Source of the DNA: Hydrangea macrophylla
Lineage: Eukaryota > Streptophyta > Magnoliopsida > Cornales > Hydrangeaceae
Reading direction: 5' to 3'
DNA length: 64,000 nt
NCBI GenBank assembly: GCA_033977485.1
Contig: CM066987.1
Span: forward strand, 53,842,533-53,906,532
Shown here piece after piece: positions 43,501-54,620 of this stretch. Within the stretch, counting starts at the first letter, position 1, and every line of letters begins with the position of its first letter. A program made the position numbers and the translations under genes. The notes beneath the pieces are model-generated. The model did not search any database. It was not told where the DNA came from and saw only the letters and a program-made list of their open reading frames with translations.

Positions 43501-43600
43501 ACTAGCTTCCAGGAGTCCTTTTATGAGTCTTTTCAATCATTGTGAACCACCAAGCTATGAGTCTCCTAAATCTAATACTCGACAAAATGGGGTGTATACA
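40585..43600 (-). mobile_element. 3-kb solo LTR (Tat/Ogre-like) in a CACTA intron
   Basis: Flanked by a perfect 5-bp duplication gtaac (40580-40584 and 43601-43605). On the minus strand it starts TGTATACACCCCATTTTGTC and ends with a gacgactctgt ... catgtccata stretch like the end of Tat/Ogre LTRs. It has no coding sequence, primer site or polypurine tract, so I call it a solo LTR rather than a small element. It contains a 15-base C run (42688-42702). It sits between Ptta exons. Confidence 0.75.
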
Positions 43601-45299
43601 GTAACATAACTTTTGAAATTATAGAATGCACACCAGTTTATGAAGCCTAGTCGGAATTGATTTCGAGCCACATGAGTGATTCATCTTTACACGTGCTCGG
43701 TTACCGGTGTTTATTACTGATTGGCACTACAAAAATTAAAGAGTAATAACCTAACAAATAATAAAGTGTAACATAATAAGGTTGTACATTAGTGCTCGAG
43801 GCTCAACTTATAGAAATACATGTTACCTAAAATTTTGGAGTATTCCAATTCCCATCATTAATAAATTGTATCCATTGTTGAAATGTGACATCCTTTGGTT
43901 GATGACTCCTAGCAAAAGTCTCACCCTTCTCATTGACCAACTTTTGGTATTTCTTGTAATTTTGGGAGCTCCAATGGCTTACCTATCTTCGCATTCGTAG
44001 CTTTCTTCACATCAATCGGGTCTCCCCATAACTCGAACTTATCCTGAAATAACCATATTATAGTATTTCACAAAGTAAATAAACAAGTGAATTATTATAT
44101 CAACTATTTTTAATAAATTGCATTTCACAAAGTAAATAAACTAATAAATTGATATAGCAACTACATTAAGGCGTTGAATTATCGGCTCCACAGAAGTGTT
44201 AGGAACTTTAGACCATCGACGGACGTCCACATCTGCTAAATGTTGTTTGATCTCTACACCAGCGGTGGAGGCGAAAGTAGTTGCATACTTTCCCACCGGC
44301 TGCCTGAACTTGGGAGGAATTGGCACAAGGAGCTTGCCTTCCTTTTCAAAGCTGCGTTGCACCCCTATCCCTCGTGTAGCACCTTGCGTAGTAGTGGATC
44401 CTGTTACCGCATAACATTGTTTTGGTTCATAACTAAATAAATGAATTTAGTTAAATTGTCAAATGATCACATTAGATTATGCTAGTATCTTACCAACACT
44501 AGTGCCCTGTGGTTCACTAGATGGAGTCTCCATTGAATCGTCTCGAAGGATACCCCTCTCATCAACATGTTGTAAATTCCCCTGATCAACACACAAGAAA
44601 CCCCACTCAGGTATTGGATCCCTCTATTGATTCGGTAATGAGATTGAAGGTTCTGAGTATGCAAGCCTCTTTCAGGGCAGCATTTCACTAACCTGAAACA
44701 AAATTCAATGGGTAAAAATTTATAACAATGTCTTTCATCCAAAAAAAGATAATTTACAGGTGTAAAATTTTAATTGCAGCAATTAAACATTGGTTACAAG
44801 CCCAATCGAAAACAAACATATTATACCTCATGTACTAAAGAATCAGATGAATCATCGTCACCTTCACAGTCACCCTCACCATCGAACGGTATATAGTCCT
44901 TGTCATATTCAGTATCCATACTTTTCTTGCCCTTCTTATTTGTGCAGTTTGGCCGAGTCGAGCCAAACTGAGATCTTGCCAAATGCTTGCACCTCAAGGT
45001 TTTTAAAATTTTATTGTTCTCATTGATATTTTTATCTCTTAGCCTATCATATGTAGTGTTTGCAGCTAAGTAACCCGATTTTGACATATTTCTTGCCGTC
45101 TTAGGGCATTTTGCAACTATGAATCATAACTTCACAGATTTAAAATTTAAAAGTATAGAGGCATGCAAATGGAGAGTAAAGAAAATCTACAAATGTAAAC
45201 CAACAAATGGAATGCAAACCAATAATTATATTAAGCCCATTTGTCCACATCCATAATATAAAGAAAAAACTACATTTCATAATCCATGTTGTTATCGAT

Positions 45300-46110
45300 T
45301 TCATTATCTATATCAATATTCATCTCATTGTCTGAATCAATATGACAGTCATCTTCGGCTTGGCTTCAGCTTCTTTATCTCTCTCGTAATGTATATCATT
45401 ACTTATATCAATATTCACGTCTGGAATGACCTCCGGTTCAACAGCTTCCCTACAATATTGAACATCATTATCATCAAAGATGACTGGTATAAACTCGGTG
45501 GTTTCATCTAGTTGGAATGCATCATATCTAGGTTCCCCATCAACCATCTCTGGTACATCATACACACCTCTGTGTTGCACCCGTTGCACGACTTTCCAAG
45601 GCTTACCAAATTTGGTATCGTTGAGTTAGAACACTTATTTCGCATAACTAGGTAGTATAAAAGGGTCATTTTTGTACCACCGACTAGTGTCATCAATGCT
45701 TGTGCAAGGTGTATCAGTTCGGATTATTTTTATAGGAGTGATACTGGTGTCGTACCATTCACATTGGAACAAAACAACTTTATTCTGAAGCATGTACTCG
45801 AATTCCCAAACGTTACACAAATGACCAAAATAATCGTACATTTGCATCTCGTGATCCCCTTCAACATGCACACCATTATTTTGGCTCTTACGGCGGTTAT
45901 CAAGTTCTCTAGTCTAATCTTATACCATTGATTATGCATCTCGAGTACTATTTTACTAACACATTTGGCCGATTCGCCAATGACCAGAGTTGGTCAGTAA
46001 CTTTGTTAGACCCCTCAAATTTCATTGTATTGATCTACAAACACATGCAAAGCATAAAAGTTAATTATATATGTTGTATCATTTTGTACAAATTTAATAG
46101 TATTTGGAGT
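45300..46110 (-). pseudogene. CACTA TNP2 transposase C-terminus with DUF4216
   Basis: C-terminal remnant of the En/Spm TNP2 transposase. In order on the minus strand: SLANRPNVLVK, a stop, YSRCIINGIRL (the 'GP---V-RYSGYIINGYRF' block before DUF4216); GVHVEGDHEMQMYDYFGHLC; NVWEFEYMLQNKVVLFQCEW; DDTSRWYKNDPFILPSYAKQ (DUF4216 core: K-VLF-C-W and WYK-DPFILA); VFQLNDTKFGKPWKVVQRVQ; and DVPEMVDGEPRYDAFQLDE with an acidic tail. The pieces lie in overlapping frames with stops. The catalytic part upstream is absent. Confidence 0.85.
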
Positions 46111-46125
46111 GTCGCCAAATTATGG

Positions 46126-46733
46126 ATGTCTTAATAAAGAAGGCTATCATGATGATCTTGCTCCCCACAGTTAGCTACAAAGGTAGGATACCTTTTGTCT
46201 TTGAAGGTGTTCTCATGTAGCTCTAGACGTTCATCTCAGTCAGAATCAGCTCTGACTCAGACTTTTGGAGAACCCTTAGCATGATCTGGGACATGATGGT
46301 GATAGTGGATCCTCCATTAATGAGAATTCTGTTTATTGGGACTCCTTCAATATGTCCCTTGACATACAGTGATTCAAGTGCTGGGACATCTGATAGGTAG
46401 GTTTTTCGAAGACCACCTTGAGAGGCCCTCTTGATTTTGAACCTTCTTCAGCTTACTACCCTTTCGGCCTTAAGATGGTGATCTTAGGCCGATCAGACTG
46501 TTGATCAGTAGCGTCCACATTCTTGCTCGTGGTTTCCACCACATCGGGCTTGACTAATTCTTCTCCACTCCAGAATACGTCTTCTATCATGGTCGATTCT
46601 TTGGTTTGGCCTTCTATCACATCTCTGTTCATGGTCGTGGGTTGGTCTAGCTTAGCCATGATGAACATGGGTAAAGTGAACACTATGTTTGAGGATAGAC
46701 TTATTGGGATAGTCCCAAATTAGATTGGATACC
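46126..46733 (-). pseudogene. Gypsy A protease region (left half of split element)
   Basis: Minus-strand similarity to the protease region of a Tat-like gypsy polyprotein: VDATDQQSDRPKITILRPKG, then YVKGHIEGVPINRILINGGS (active site NGG for the usual DGG), MLRVLQKSESELILTEMNV, and KTKGILPL, stop, LTVGSKIIMIAFF. It abuts gypsy B at its right with the 5-bp duplication, beyond which gypsy A gag continues at 56885. The left end stops at CACTA sequence. Confidence 0.72.
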
Positions 46734-46738
46734 GTCTG

Positions 46739-47493
46739 TGTACGCAACAAATTTCAAGTATGAAAATAACGAGAAAATTAATTAACAAATGTGATTTTAT
46801 TGATTTCATAAAATATGAGTACAATCTCTGTAGATATTCTTTTACAACGAAAAAAAAATTCCTCTGATTCGATCTCCTTGATTGTTCACAATTCAAGGGC
46901 TTCTGGAGCTTGGTCTTGAACTGTAGATTTGTCCTTCATCTCTTCACAATGGATGGAACTGAAGGAAAGCTTGAACGAGGGCCGGGGCTTGATCTCGAAC
47001 AAACAAATGATTAATCTTAATTCAACTTCTTGAAGAACGGATTAAACAGGTTTGATTTGAATCTAAAGAACAACAAATTGCATGCTTATTCTTCAGCAAG
47101 ACTTGAGTAATTTGGATGTAAAAGAGAACTCTCAATTTTGTGGAGAAGTTCAGCTTGTTCAAAGGTTCAAAAGTCCTTACTACATGGGTAGCGACCCCTA
47201 TTTATAGGCTTAGGGTATAGAGTTTTAATTTGAGACTCAAATATCCTAACCGTTGATTTGAATTTCTCCCTTGAGACTCTGCCATGTGTCACCACTTTAG
47301 AGACCACTATTTATATAGTTTCATATGATGTATATGACACATGTCACAAATAAATTTGTCCACTTGTATTTTGTGGGACCCACATTTGAGATAATTTAAT
47401 CTCTTGATTTTGACTACTAGTAATAATTAAAACTATTTAATTATTAATTAATCAAACAGTAGTTAAATAATCGCTAAAATTTTAATGTCTACA
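46739..47493 (-). repeat. 3' LTR of gypsy B
   Basis: 755 bp; minus strand starts TGTAGACATTAAAATTTTAG and ends TTGCGTACA. Closely similar to 56124-56879 over its length. gtagcgacccctatttatag at 47187-47206 contains, on the minus strand, a TATA-like CTATAAATAG. Confidence 0.92.
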
Positions 47494-49082
47494 AATGCCA
47501 CTTCATGGAACATCGTCATTATGTTTACCGTACATGCGCGACGGGACTTGAAGTTTTTTTTTTTTTTTTTGACTTGCAAATTACCACTTGGGTGTTTGGG
47601 AATGCAAAGAATTGACATTATGATTAATAAATGAACCAATGTCACTTATTTATTTCAAATGTTTGGCAAGTGTCAATTTCTTGCACGGGGAGCCCTTGCT
47701 TGGTCTAATAATTCTTTTAATTGGTTTTCTATCAAACTAATACGGCTTTAGTCTTTACAAGAACCAAATAAAAATGTAAGATCTAGACTGAATTTTGACC
47801 AATTTAAAATTTTCCAAATAGACCATGATGGCTACATGGTGAATTCATGCCGAATTGTACTAAACCTCATTGGATCAAATCCATGCACCTTGAATTACTT
47901 TTGGAATCATGTAGGCTTGATGTTAGTAGACCCAACAAAGAAGTCCTATGTATCTTAGGAGACTATATGCATATTGATACATATCACCTCACCAAAACCC
48001 ATGTGTTTTGTTATCTAGTATTTGAGATGATATAGGCCACGTTCTAGTGGGGCACTATTGTAGCTCTAGTCCATAGAACCATACTCAGATTTGCCAAACA
48101 TGCCCTACGACTTAACCTTTCCAAATTATCAGTTTGTTGTTTCCTAAACAAATAGGCTTTTTTCTTTCTTTCTTTTCACACAAGACAAACTTCTTTCCTT
48201 TTTGGAAATTTGTGGGTTCACCCCTGCTCAAACTCCAACCTAAAAATATACATATGTAAGGTCTATATACCGTCACAATTTGGACGTCTCCAAACTTCTG
48301 CCTCAGACCCGTAAGTTGATTTCTCTTCTTCATCATCTTTTTTTTTTGGTTGCTCTCTTTGTTCTTGTGGCAGACCACATATACATTATATATATATATG
48401 TGTGTGTATGTATATGTAACTGTTTTGGGCATCACAGTATTTTTTTTTGTTGAACTAAAATCAACTACATATATAACATCTGTCTTTTTCCTCCATGTGA
48501 TTGCTAGGCAATTATTAAGGTAATTCAGGATTGCCCTAATTCATAAAGCACTTGCCCTTAGTGCACAATTTGAATTAATCTTATCTAAATGCCCTGGCAA
48601 CGCCATCTGTTGATATGTACTTCATGGATACCCTTTCCAAACCAAATAATGGTTTATGAGGTAAAAGAGCATATATTGTTCGTAAGAACTGATACATATA
48701 GTTCACAATTTTTTTTAACTTGTCCTTTTCTGTAAGCATGCATACAATACAAGTACACATCTTGCATGTGAAGGATCTTAACCTCATTCCATGCACAAAT
48801 CAATACTTAAGTATAGAATAGATTAGTCGTATATGTATGGGCCGTCTGACATCCATAATATGTCCTCAATATAACAATCCATTATTTCTTGCAGATGCAC
48901 AGCAACTTTGACCAGCTGAAAGATTAAACTTCAATCCGACCAAGTTTGTGCCCCCATTGTCCCACTTTTGCCGCAACTTTGAAGTAACCATTAATATATA
49001 TAACTTTTTTTGTGTGTAGCAGCGTATTCATTTTTTTTCTTGTAGAGAATTCAAAGCAGCACATTATACGGCATTTTCGGAG
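47494..49082 (-). other. Non-coding 3' region of gypsy B
   Basis: No protein signal. Next to the 3' LTR the minus strand reads gaagtggcatt, a derived form of the polypurine tract expected there. AT-rich with poly-T and (TA)/(TG) runs near 48380. Confidence 0.5.
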
Positions 49083-49505
49083 AATAGCTTTGGACTCGCT
49101 ACCCTAGAGTCATGAATAGCTCATGGGCAAACACTCCATTGTGACTTCGGAGATCTTTAGGGAACAGCTTTGGACTTGCCACCCCAGAGCCATTAATACC
49201 TCATGGGCAAATACTCCATTGTGACTTTGGAGATTTTTAGACAATAGCTTCGGACTTGCTACCCCAAAGCCATTAAGACCTCATGGGTAAACACTCCATT
49301 GTGACTCTAGAGATCTTCGAGGAACAGCTTTGGACTTCCTACCCCAGAGCCATTAATACCCCATGGGCAAACATCCCAAAGTGACTATAGAAATCATCAA
49401 GGAACAGCTTTGGATTTGCTACCCCATAGCCATTAATATATATATATATATATCTCATGTGCAAAGCGTTCCATTGTGACTCCGAAGAATCTTTCGGCAC
49501 TTCAG
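49083..49505. repeat. 80-bp tandem repeat in gypsy B, about 5 copies
   Basis: Units are exactly 80 bp apart, marked by aacagctttggacttgc or close forms at 49083, 49163, 49243, 49323 and 49403, each with gccattaatacctcatgggc, aaacactccattgtgac and ggagatcttt. The last unit is expanded by a (TA)n run at 49436-49453. Confidence 0.92.
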
Positions 49506-49843
49506 CCTCTGTATGAAGCAACGATATCTAATGTTTTAAGCACTTTATGATTGTCATTGTAACTCATCCAATTAACCCTCTATTATATCAACCATAACTT
49601 GCAAATGCTTTTCATTAATGTTGACTAAACTTGAAATTTCAAGTTGCCTACGTACCCAAAGAAAGGGATCAAGACATCACGTAGTTCAAATATTTATTTC
49701 CCGAAAGACAATTTAATTTAATTTAATTTATTTTATTTTATTTTATTTTGTGTGTGTGTGTGTGTGCCGTACACAGTTATATAATCATGCGGGCCAGGAG
49801 TAACATGCAATTTAGACTCGTGCATCAAGGAGCGTCATGCACT

Positions 49844-50850
49844 TTATAGATGGTATTCTTTCAGGAACTTGCCATTGATTGGACCTACACGTAATCCACC
49901 TTCATCAATGATTTTGTAGGCACCGCTGGTGTAGACTTCAAGTATGACATAAGAACCGTCCCACTTCGACATAAACTTATTGGCAGTCCGATGACTAAGT
50001 ATAATGGGTCTTCTAGCCGCCAATACTAAGTCTCCAACTTGAAAGGACTGATGTCGAACTCTCTTGTTAAACGTTTTAGAGAGTCGGGCTTGATAGCATT
50101 CCATTCTTTGCTGCGCTTCGAGTCTCTTTTCATCCAACGTTTCAAATTCTTCAAGAAGCAAACGTGCATTTTCCTCATTTGTTAGACCTTCTTGTAGTGC
50201 AATCCTCAGTGAAAGGATCTGTTGCTCTAGCGGCAAAACAGCTTCAACACCATAAACAAGTACATATAGAGTGGCTTGCGTAGATGTTCTATAAGTTGTG
50301 TGATATGCCCATAATGCCTCACCCATTCTCTCGTGCTAATACTTCTTTGAATTAGCTACCACTATCGATAATGATGTATCTAGGGACACCATACCGAAAG
50401 ATGATGTTAGTCTTGATGAAATCAACGACAGTTTCCTTCTTCACTTCTCTGAGTGGAACAGCTTCAACCCACTTTGAGAAATAGTCAGTTACTGCCAAAA
50501 TGTACAAGTGACCTCTAGAAGATTTTGTTAGAGGTCCAACTACATCAAGTCCCCATGCTTCAAATGGCCAAGAAGCTACAGTAGGGTTTAACGGTTTAGG
50601 AGGTTAATGGATAAAGTTTGCATAAAGTTGACAAGCTTGACATCTTTTTGCATATTCCATGCAATCTTTCGCCATAGTAGGCCAATAATAATCCATTTTT
50701 TCCACACGAAAGTGAAGTTTTGGTCCAAACTGATGGGCCCCACATATTCCAGAATGCGCTTCCTCTATAGCTTGAGTTGCTTCAATTTCTCCAAGGCAAC
50801 GCAGAAATAGTCATTCAAAGGAACGTCGAAATAAGGTATCTTTATAGTAA
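49844..50850 (-). pseudogene. Gypsy B integrase
   Basis: Zinc region and core lie at about 50340-50800: EYAKRCQACQLYANFIH, then WPFEAWGLDVVGPLTKSSRG (first Asp), YILAVTDYFSKWVEAVPLRE, and RYGVPRYIIIDSGS with a stop (Asp kept; Asn of the usual DNG is Ser). The C-terminal frame 49844-50326 is open for 160 codons: MGEALWAYHTTYRTSTQATL, LEEFETLDEKRLEAQQRMEC, YQARLSKTFNKRVRHQSFQV and GAYKIIDEGGLRVGPINGKF. Integrase identity is clear; the core is broken. Confidence 0.87.
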
Positions 50851-51088
50851 ATAAACCATGGAGCTCGCCGTTTTATCTCAGCCCTGTGATGTATGTCTTC
50901 TGGAAGTTTTTCATGCTCCAAGTAGTCGATGAGAGGTCTCTACCAACCATCTGCTTCATTAGCTAAAATTGAGATCAAGTTGACCTCCTCTAACGTGCAA
51001 TTGAGCAAGTGGGGTAACACCCACCGTTGGCACACAAGGATGTCGATCTTTTCATCTTCCAACAATGCTAGAGTTGTAGGCAAGTTTT

Positions 51089-51480
51089 CTAAATCATTTG
51101 CCAGTTGATTATCCTTTCTAGGACATGTTCCAACACACCACTATCAAACTTTTCCAAAAGATGGGAAGCATATCGGAAGTATGGCACCAAGTCATCTTTT
51201 CTAACTTCGTAGTCTTTGAGAAGCTGGTTGATAACTAACTTTGAATCACCAAAAATCTCTAAGTCAAGGATTTTCATTTCTGTCGCCATTTCAAGGCCAA
51301 CGATTAAAGCTTGATAATCGACAACATTGTTAGAGCACCTTTCACCAAGTGTGAAAGCGTATGTAAAAATTTATCTTTATGGTGCGACCAAGACTACACA
51401 TGTCCCCGCTCTGTTAGATCGTGATGCCCCCTCAAAAAACATCATCTATAGGGGAAGTATATCAATGAATAGTACATCTT
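51089..51480 (-). pseudogene. Gypsy B second RNase H (archaeal-type, Tat lineage)
   Basis: Reads MFFEGASRSNRAGTCVVLVA, a gap with stops, then NNVVDYQALIVGLEMATEMK and ILDLEIFGDSKLVINQLLKD. The first catalytic position, normally FDGA, is FEGA; the usual E of AEYEAL/AEYQAL is Asp; DSKLV is kept. A second RNase H between RNase H and integrase is known only in Tat-type gypsy elements among plant LTR retrotransposons. Confidence 0.82.
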
Positions 51481-52114
51481 CATCAGGAAAATCTTCTGAG
51501 ATTTCCCAATCAGCTAGGATTGGGTGATCAGCCAAGAAGTCTGCTATAACTTGTCCTTTGATAGCCTTTTGAGGGACATCAATGATTTTAAATTCATTTA
51601 ATAAGATCGACCATCGTACAAGTTGTCCTGAAAGAACAGGTTTGGACATGGTGTACTTTATAGGATCGGCTCTCGCCACTAACTGAATTGTGTGAGCTAA
51701 AAAGTAATGTCTTAGCTTCTATGATGGAAAGACCAATGCTAGACATGTCTTTTCAATGGGAGAATACTTTATCTCTATCACAATCAAGCGACGACTCAAG
51801 TAGTATAATGTTTTTTCCTTACGCTCATCATTCTCTTGCACAAGGAGAGCCCCAAGGGATTCTTCCTGCGCGGTAATGTAAAGTACAAGTGGCTTTCCTA
51901 CTATGGGAGCTCCTAACACTGGGGGATTAAGCAGATACCTCTTTATGTTATCCAAAGCATTCTGACAAGCTTGATCCCATATGAAAGGTACATCCTTCTT
52001 CATAAGCCGACTGAAAGGTTGGCATCGTCCGGCTAAATTTGAAATGAATCTACGAATAAAAGCGAGTTGACCTTGTAAACTTCTTAATTCATGCAAATTC
52101 TTAGGCGGTGTCAT
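51446..52114 (-). pseudogene. Gypsy B RT thumb/connection and first RNase H
   Basis: The frame at 51719-52114 begins TPPKNLHELRSLQGQLAFIR, the connection region just after the RT fingers/palm, then FSRLMKKDVPFIWDQACQNA, LYITAQEESLGALLVQEND and TLYYLSRRLIVIEIKYSPIE. It continues into 51446-51679: VLSGQLVRWSILLNEFKIID, IKGQVIADFLADHP. No YVDD/FVDD motif exists upstream: the sequence goes straight from the protease-RT linker to this point, so the RT catalytic core is deleted. Confidence 0.85.
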
Positions 52115-52700
52115 TTTTTCAACACATCATTCACACTTACATCTAGCTTGGTAGTGCGCTTCATACGAGAGGGAATCAAACTCCGAGTTTCAGTATCTCC
52201 CTTTCTTTCAATTTCAATCCTTTTACGAACGTCATTATTACGCCTCCTTGTAAGCAAGCAATTTGTTTTGGTGATTCGAGAGAAGACTGAATTCCATAAT
52301 TGAGTGGTTTAATTTTCCTCCATTTGATTGGAAGTGCCCAGCCTATTAAAAAAAGAAGTACGAGGCATGGGTCTCGCACAAGGGAATGAACGATTTTCAT
52401 TTGGTACACGATCACCCAACCTATTAAAGATAGAAGCACGTGAAGATGATGTTCCAATGCGGTCAAACACCACAACACGAGAAGTACATTGCAAATTTTT
52501 CTCGTCATCAATTTCTTCTACCATAATGTACTGGACATTTGCTTTCTTGCTTTTCCCTCTGACTAGAATATGAATAGGTTCCTCAGGAGTAAATCCTAGA
52601 CCAATTTTGCGCAGGGTAATCATGTGTCCTTGTTGCCTCAGCTTATTTTGAGTTTTGGTGAGACCATGCACCTTCGATCTCCTATAGATTGAGGGCTAAG
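52115..52700 (-). pseudogene. Gypsy B protease-RT linker region
   Basis: Minus-strand frame 52309-52671: MHGLTKTQNKLRQQGHMITL, FTPEEPIHILVRGKSKKANV, QYIMVEEIDDEKNLQCTS and repeated (S/A)(R/S)(T/A)SIFNRLG-like motifs (VFDRIGTSS, SIFNRLGDR, SFFNRLGTS). Then, in another frame, SLIPSRMKRTTKLDVSVNDV up to 52115. Such SVF-RLG repeats are a familiar spacer in plant Tat polyproteins. Confidence 0.75.
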
Positions 52701-53109
52701 GACTCCAAGGGGTATAGGATTCGAGAAATCATATCTTGACTTTGCCATTAACTTTTATGCTTTTGGATCAAACCCTTCAATTGTCCTTTTGTCAGGGAGT
52801 GCTCCATGTTTTGTCGCTATTCCAGATGGTTTAACAAACCCTTTTAAAGGAGTTTTCAATGAATCATCTCGTTCAACCTTAGTAAGCAGAATGCTTAAAT
52901 TTTCTTTTAGAAACTGAATATCTTTTATCTTTGCTCCTACGAGAGATTTTCTTTCTACCTTTTCATCCTTAGAGAATTCAATAAAAGGTGACTCTCATTT
53001 TTTTGCGGCAAGACAACGGTAGATACTTGAAAATCAGTGATGTCTTGACACTCGCCAATGATTCTAGCTCTTGAGGCAGAACAAACTTTGAAAGATCATC
53101 ACTATCATT

Positions 53110-53616
53110 TTATGTAGCATCAGTGAGAGGAACTTCTACATGTTTATCTTTTTTGTGCTCACCATTTTCTTTTGAAGAAGTTTTTATGGAAAGAGCCTCT
53201 GACAATGCATCAGTGTAAGTGCCGATGTAAAACATTATATCAGCAAAGTAAGCTTCAGCCTCAGTGAATGGCTTCATATCTCCTATCACTATCTTTACAA
53301 CACCTTTATTCAAGCACTGATGAAGAGTCAACATGATGATTTTGTTCCAATGGGTCCAAGGTCGGCCCAATAATATGTTATATGATGTCTTCGCATCGAT
53401 CACATGAAATAAAGTTTCTGCCTTTAATTCTCCAACTGTGAGAGCGACACGAATCATTCTAATTGCTCGTTGACCTCCTTGGTTAAATCCTTGTATGACA
53501 AGATGACTAGAAGATAGTTCGTCGAACGTTATACCAAGGCATTTCATAATGAATTTTGGCATAATATTTACCATCGATCCTCCATCAATGAGAATGTGAT
53601 TAACATTTGTTCTCAT
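53110..53616 (-). pseudogene. Gypsy B aspartic protease
   Basis: Retropepsin domain, open for 168 codons. Active site HILIDGGSMVNIMPKFIMKC is intact. Downstream: FNQGGQRAIRMIRVALTVGE, FHVIDAKTSYNILLGRPWTH, all typical of Tat-like gypsy proteases. The C-terminal tail is acidic/basic mixed. This is the best-preserved domain of the element. Confidence 0.88.
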
Positions 53617-53828
53617 ATAAAACCCGAAATAAAAAGTGCTCGATTATAAAGTTTTGACCCTAACTACAGGTTCTCATCAGTGAAAGAAATCGCTGCACAA
53701 CAAGACGCATAAGAGCTCAGACTAGCGTTGTTGTCGCCAAGTTTACTAATAATTACAGTATGTTTGTTTGGCTCTTGTAGTGCTTGAACTAGCACCGACC
53801 GCACATTTTGTGGTAATTTTAAGGCTTT

Positions 53829-54620
53829 TTAAATGCTAAACTTTGCTGGTAAACTTTGAAGCATCTTTAACACTTCAGCTGGTTCATTTGCATGCATAAC
53901 GTCGATACTAGAAGTTTGTATCTGCTCATTTTCATAATCAACTTCAGTTTTTGCTTCTTGAGTAAAAATCACATAAGTTATTACAACTAGGTTATCATTG
54001 AAATACCCCTTAGGAAAATACTCCCACAAGGTAGCCAAACTTGGCGGCTGTTGTAATGCCTCATCAACACGTATCTTACGTTTTACCCATTGTTTCTTCT
54101 TATTCTTCTTGGGGTGCCAAAAGGTGTTGCTCTTTTGAAGCACTCTATTAGCATTAATAGTGGGTTGTAAGAGTACTTGTTGCTTTCGTGACTTTCTGCT
54201 TGTAACAAGGGTCCATCCTTTATCTTCTTCTTTTGATGGTTCTGTATGCAAAACGGGATAGTCCAACTGGCATTCTCATGACCGTTGAATTTGCACTGAC
54301 TCAAAAGAGCCGAACTGGATTGACTTGACACCTATCCCCGATGTGGGAATGACAATCGCCTTTAAGAGTATTATGCATACGCATCCTTTGAAGGCTAGGA
54401 AACAACGGCAGCATGATTTGACGCTGCTACTTCTTCTGTGTCCAATAGGACTTGCCTTCTTTAGCCAAATTCATGATAACCTCTTTGAGAATAAAACACT
54501 TTTAACGAGATGACCGATAATGCGGTGATATTTGCAATATTTTGGGTCATTCACGCGTCCCATCTCATTAGGATGTTTGCATTCTAGGAGTTGAATCACC
54601 TTTTTCTCAAGCAAGTATTC
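53829..54620 (-). pseudogene. Gypsy B gag-protease spacer with zinc-binding motif
   Basis: The frame 53829-54266 reads GWTLVTSRKSRKQQVLLQPT, KNKKKQWVKRKIRVDEALQQ and LATLWEYFPKGYFNDN. Upstream at about 54480-54600, ECKHPNEMGRVNDPKYCKYH and IIGHLVKS match the 'DPKYCKYHR-IGH--E-CF' zinc motif in these polyproteins. Confidence 0.72.

Larger units (their letters stand above)
26340..45087 (-). pseudogene. CACTA Ptta/TNP1-like gene, split by two retroelement insertions
   Basis: Accessory protein of plant CACTA elements (Ptta/En/Spm family), thought to bind subterminal repeats. Exon-like blocks on the minus strand: 45087-44821 (MSKSGYLAANTTYDRLRDKN, then an acidic tail); about 44690-44482 (EWGFLCVDQGN, METPSSEPQGTS); 44420-44130 (KLLVPIPPKFRQPVGKYATT, VDVRRWSKVPN, the family hallmark); 44045-43780 (KFELWGDPIDVKKAT, HQPKDVTFQQWIQFIND); 40530-40440 (FNAKENRWANPECES); 40340-40153 (VELFVKAFGVGIRASS, SHLEERILQLEVVNQSKD); 27511-27365 (EQLAEKARLEEEKTKKLEEQ, MRSMLDWMHNKGYDGPGNSS, a coiled coil); a small block near 27105-27140; and one near 26340-26365. 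The chromodomain gypsy element sits inside the coiled-coil exon and the solo LTR sits in an intron. Stops and frameshifts are present. Confidence 0.75.
25382..46125 (-). mobile_element. CACTA (En/Spm) DNA transposon, broken, hosting nested insertions
   Basis: Left terminus cattacaagaaaaa (25382-25395) is one base from the plant CACTA end CACTACAAGAAAAA. It is followed by a subterminal palindrome array, a Ptta/TNP1-like gene (minus) and the C-terminal part of a TNP2 transposase with DUF4216 (minus). About 15.7 kb of the span is two later insertions (27512-40152 and 40585-43600). The right terminus and most of TNP2 are missing; the element ends abruptly near 46125 against a gypsy protease. Cut-and-paste transposition by this copy is impossible. 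Confidence 0.82.

Noticed and set aside
51327..51527. Plus-strand frames over the gypsy B pol region (also 52328-52573, 55785-56054, 58795-59337)
   Set aside because: They are antisense shadows of the minus-strand retrotransposon genes.
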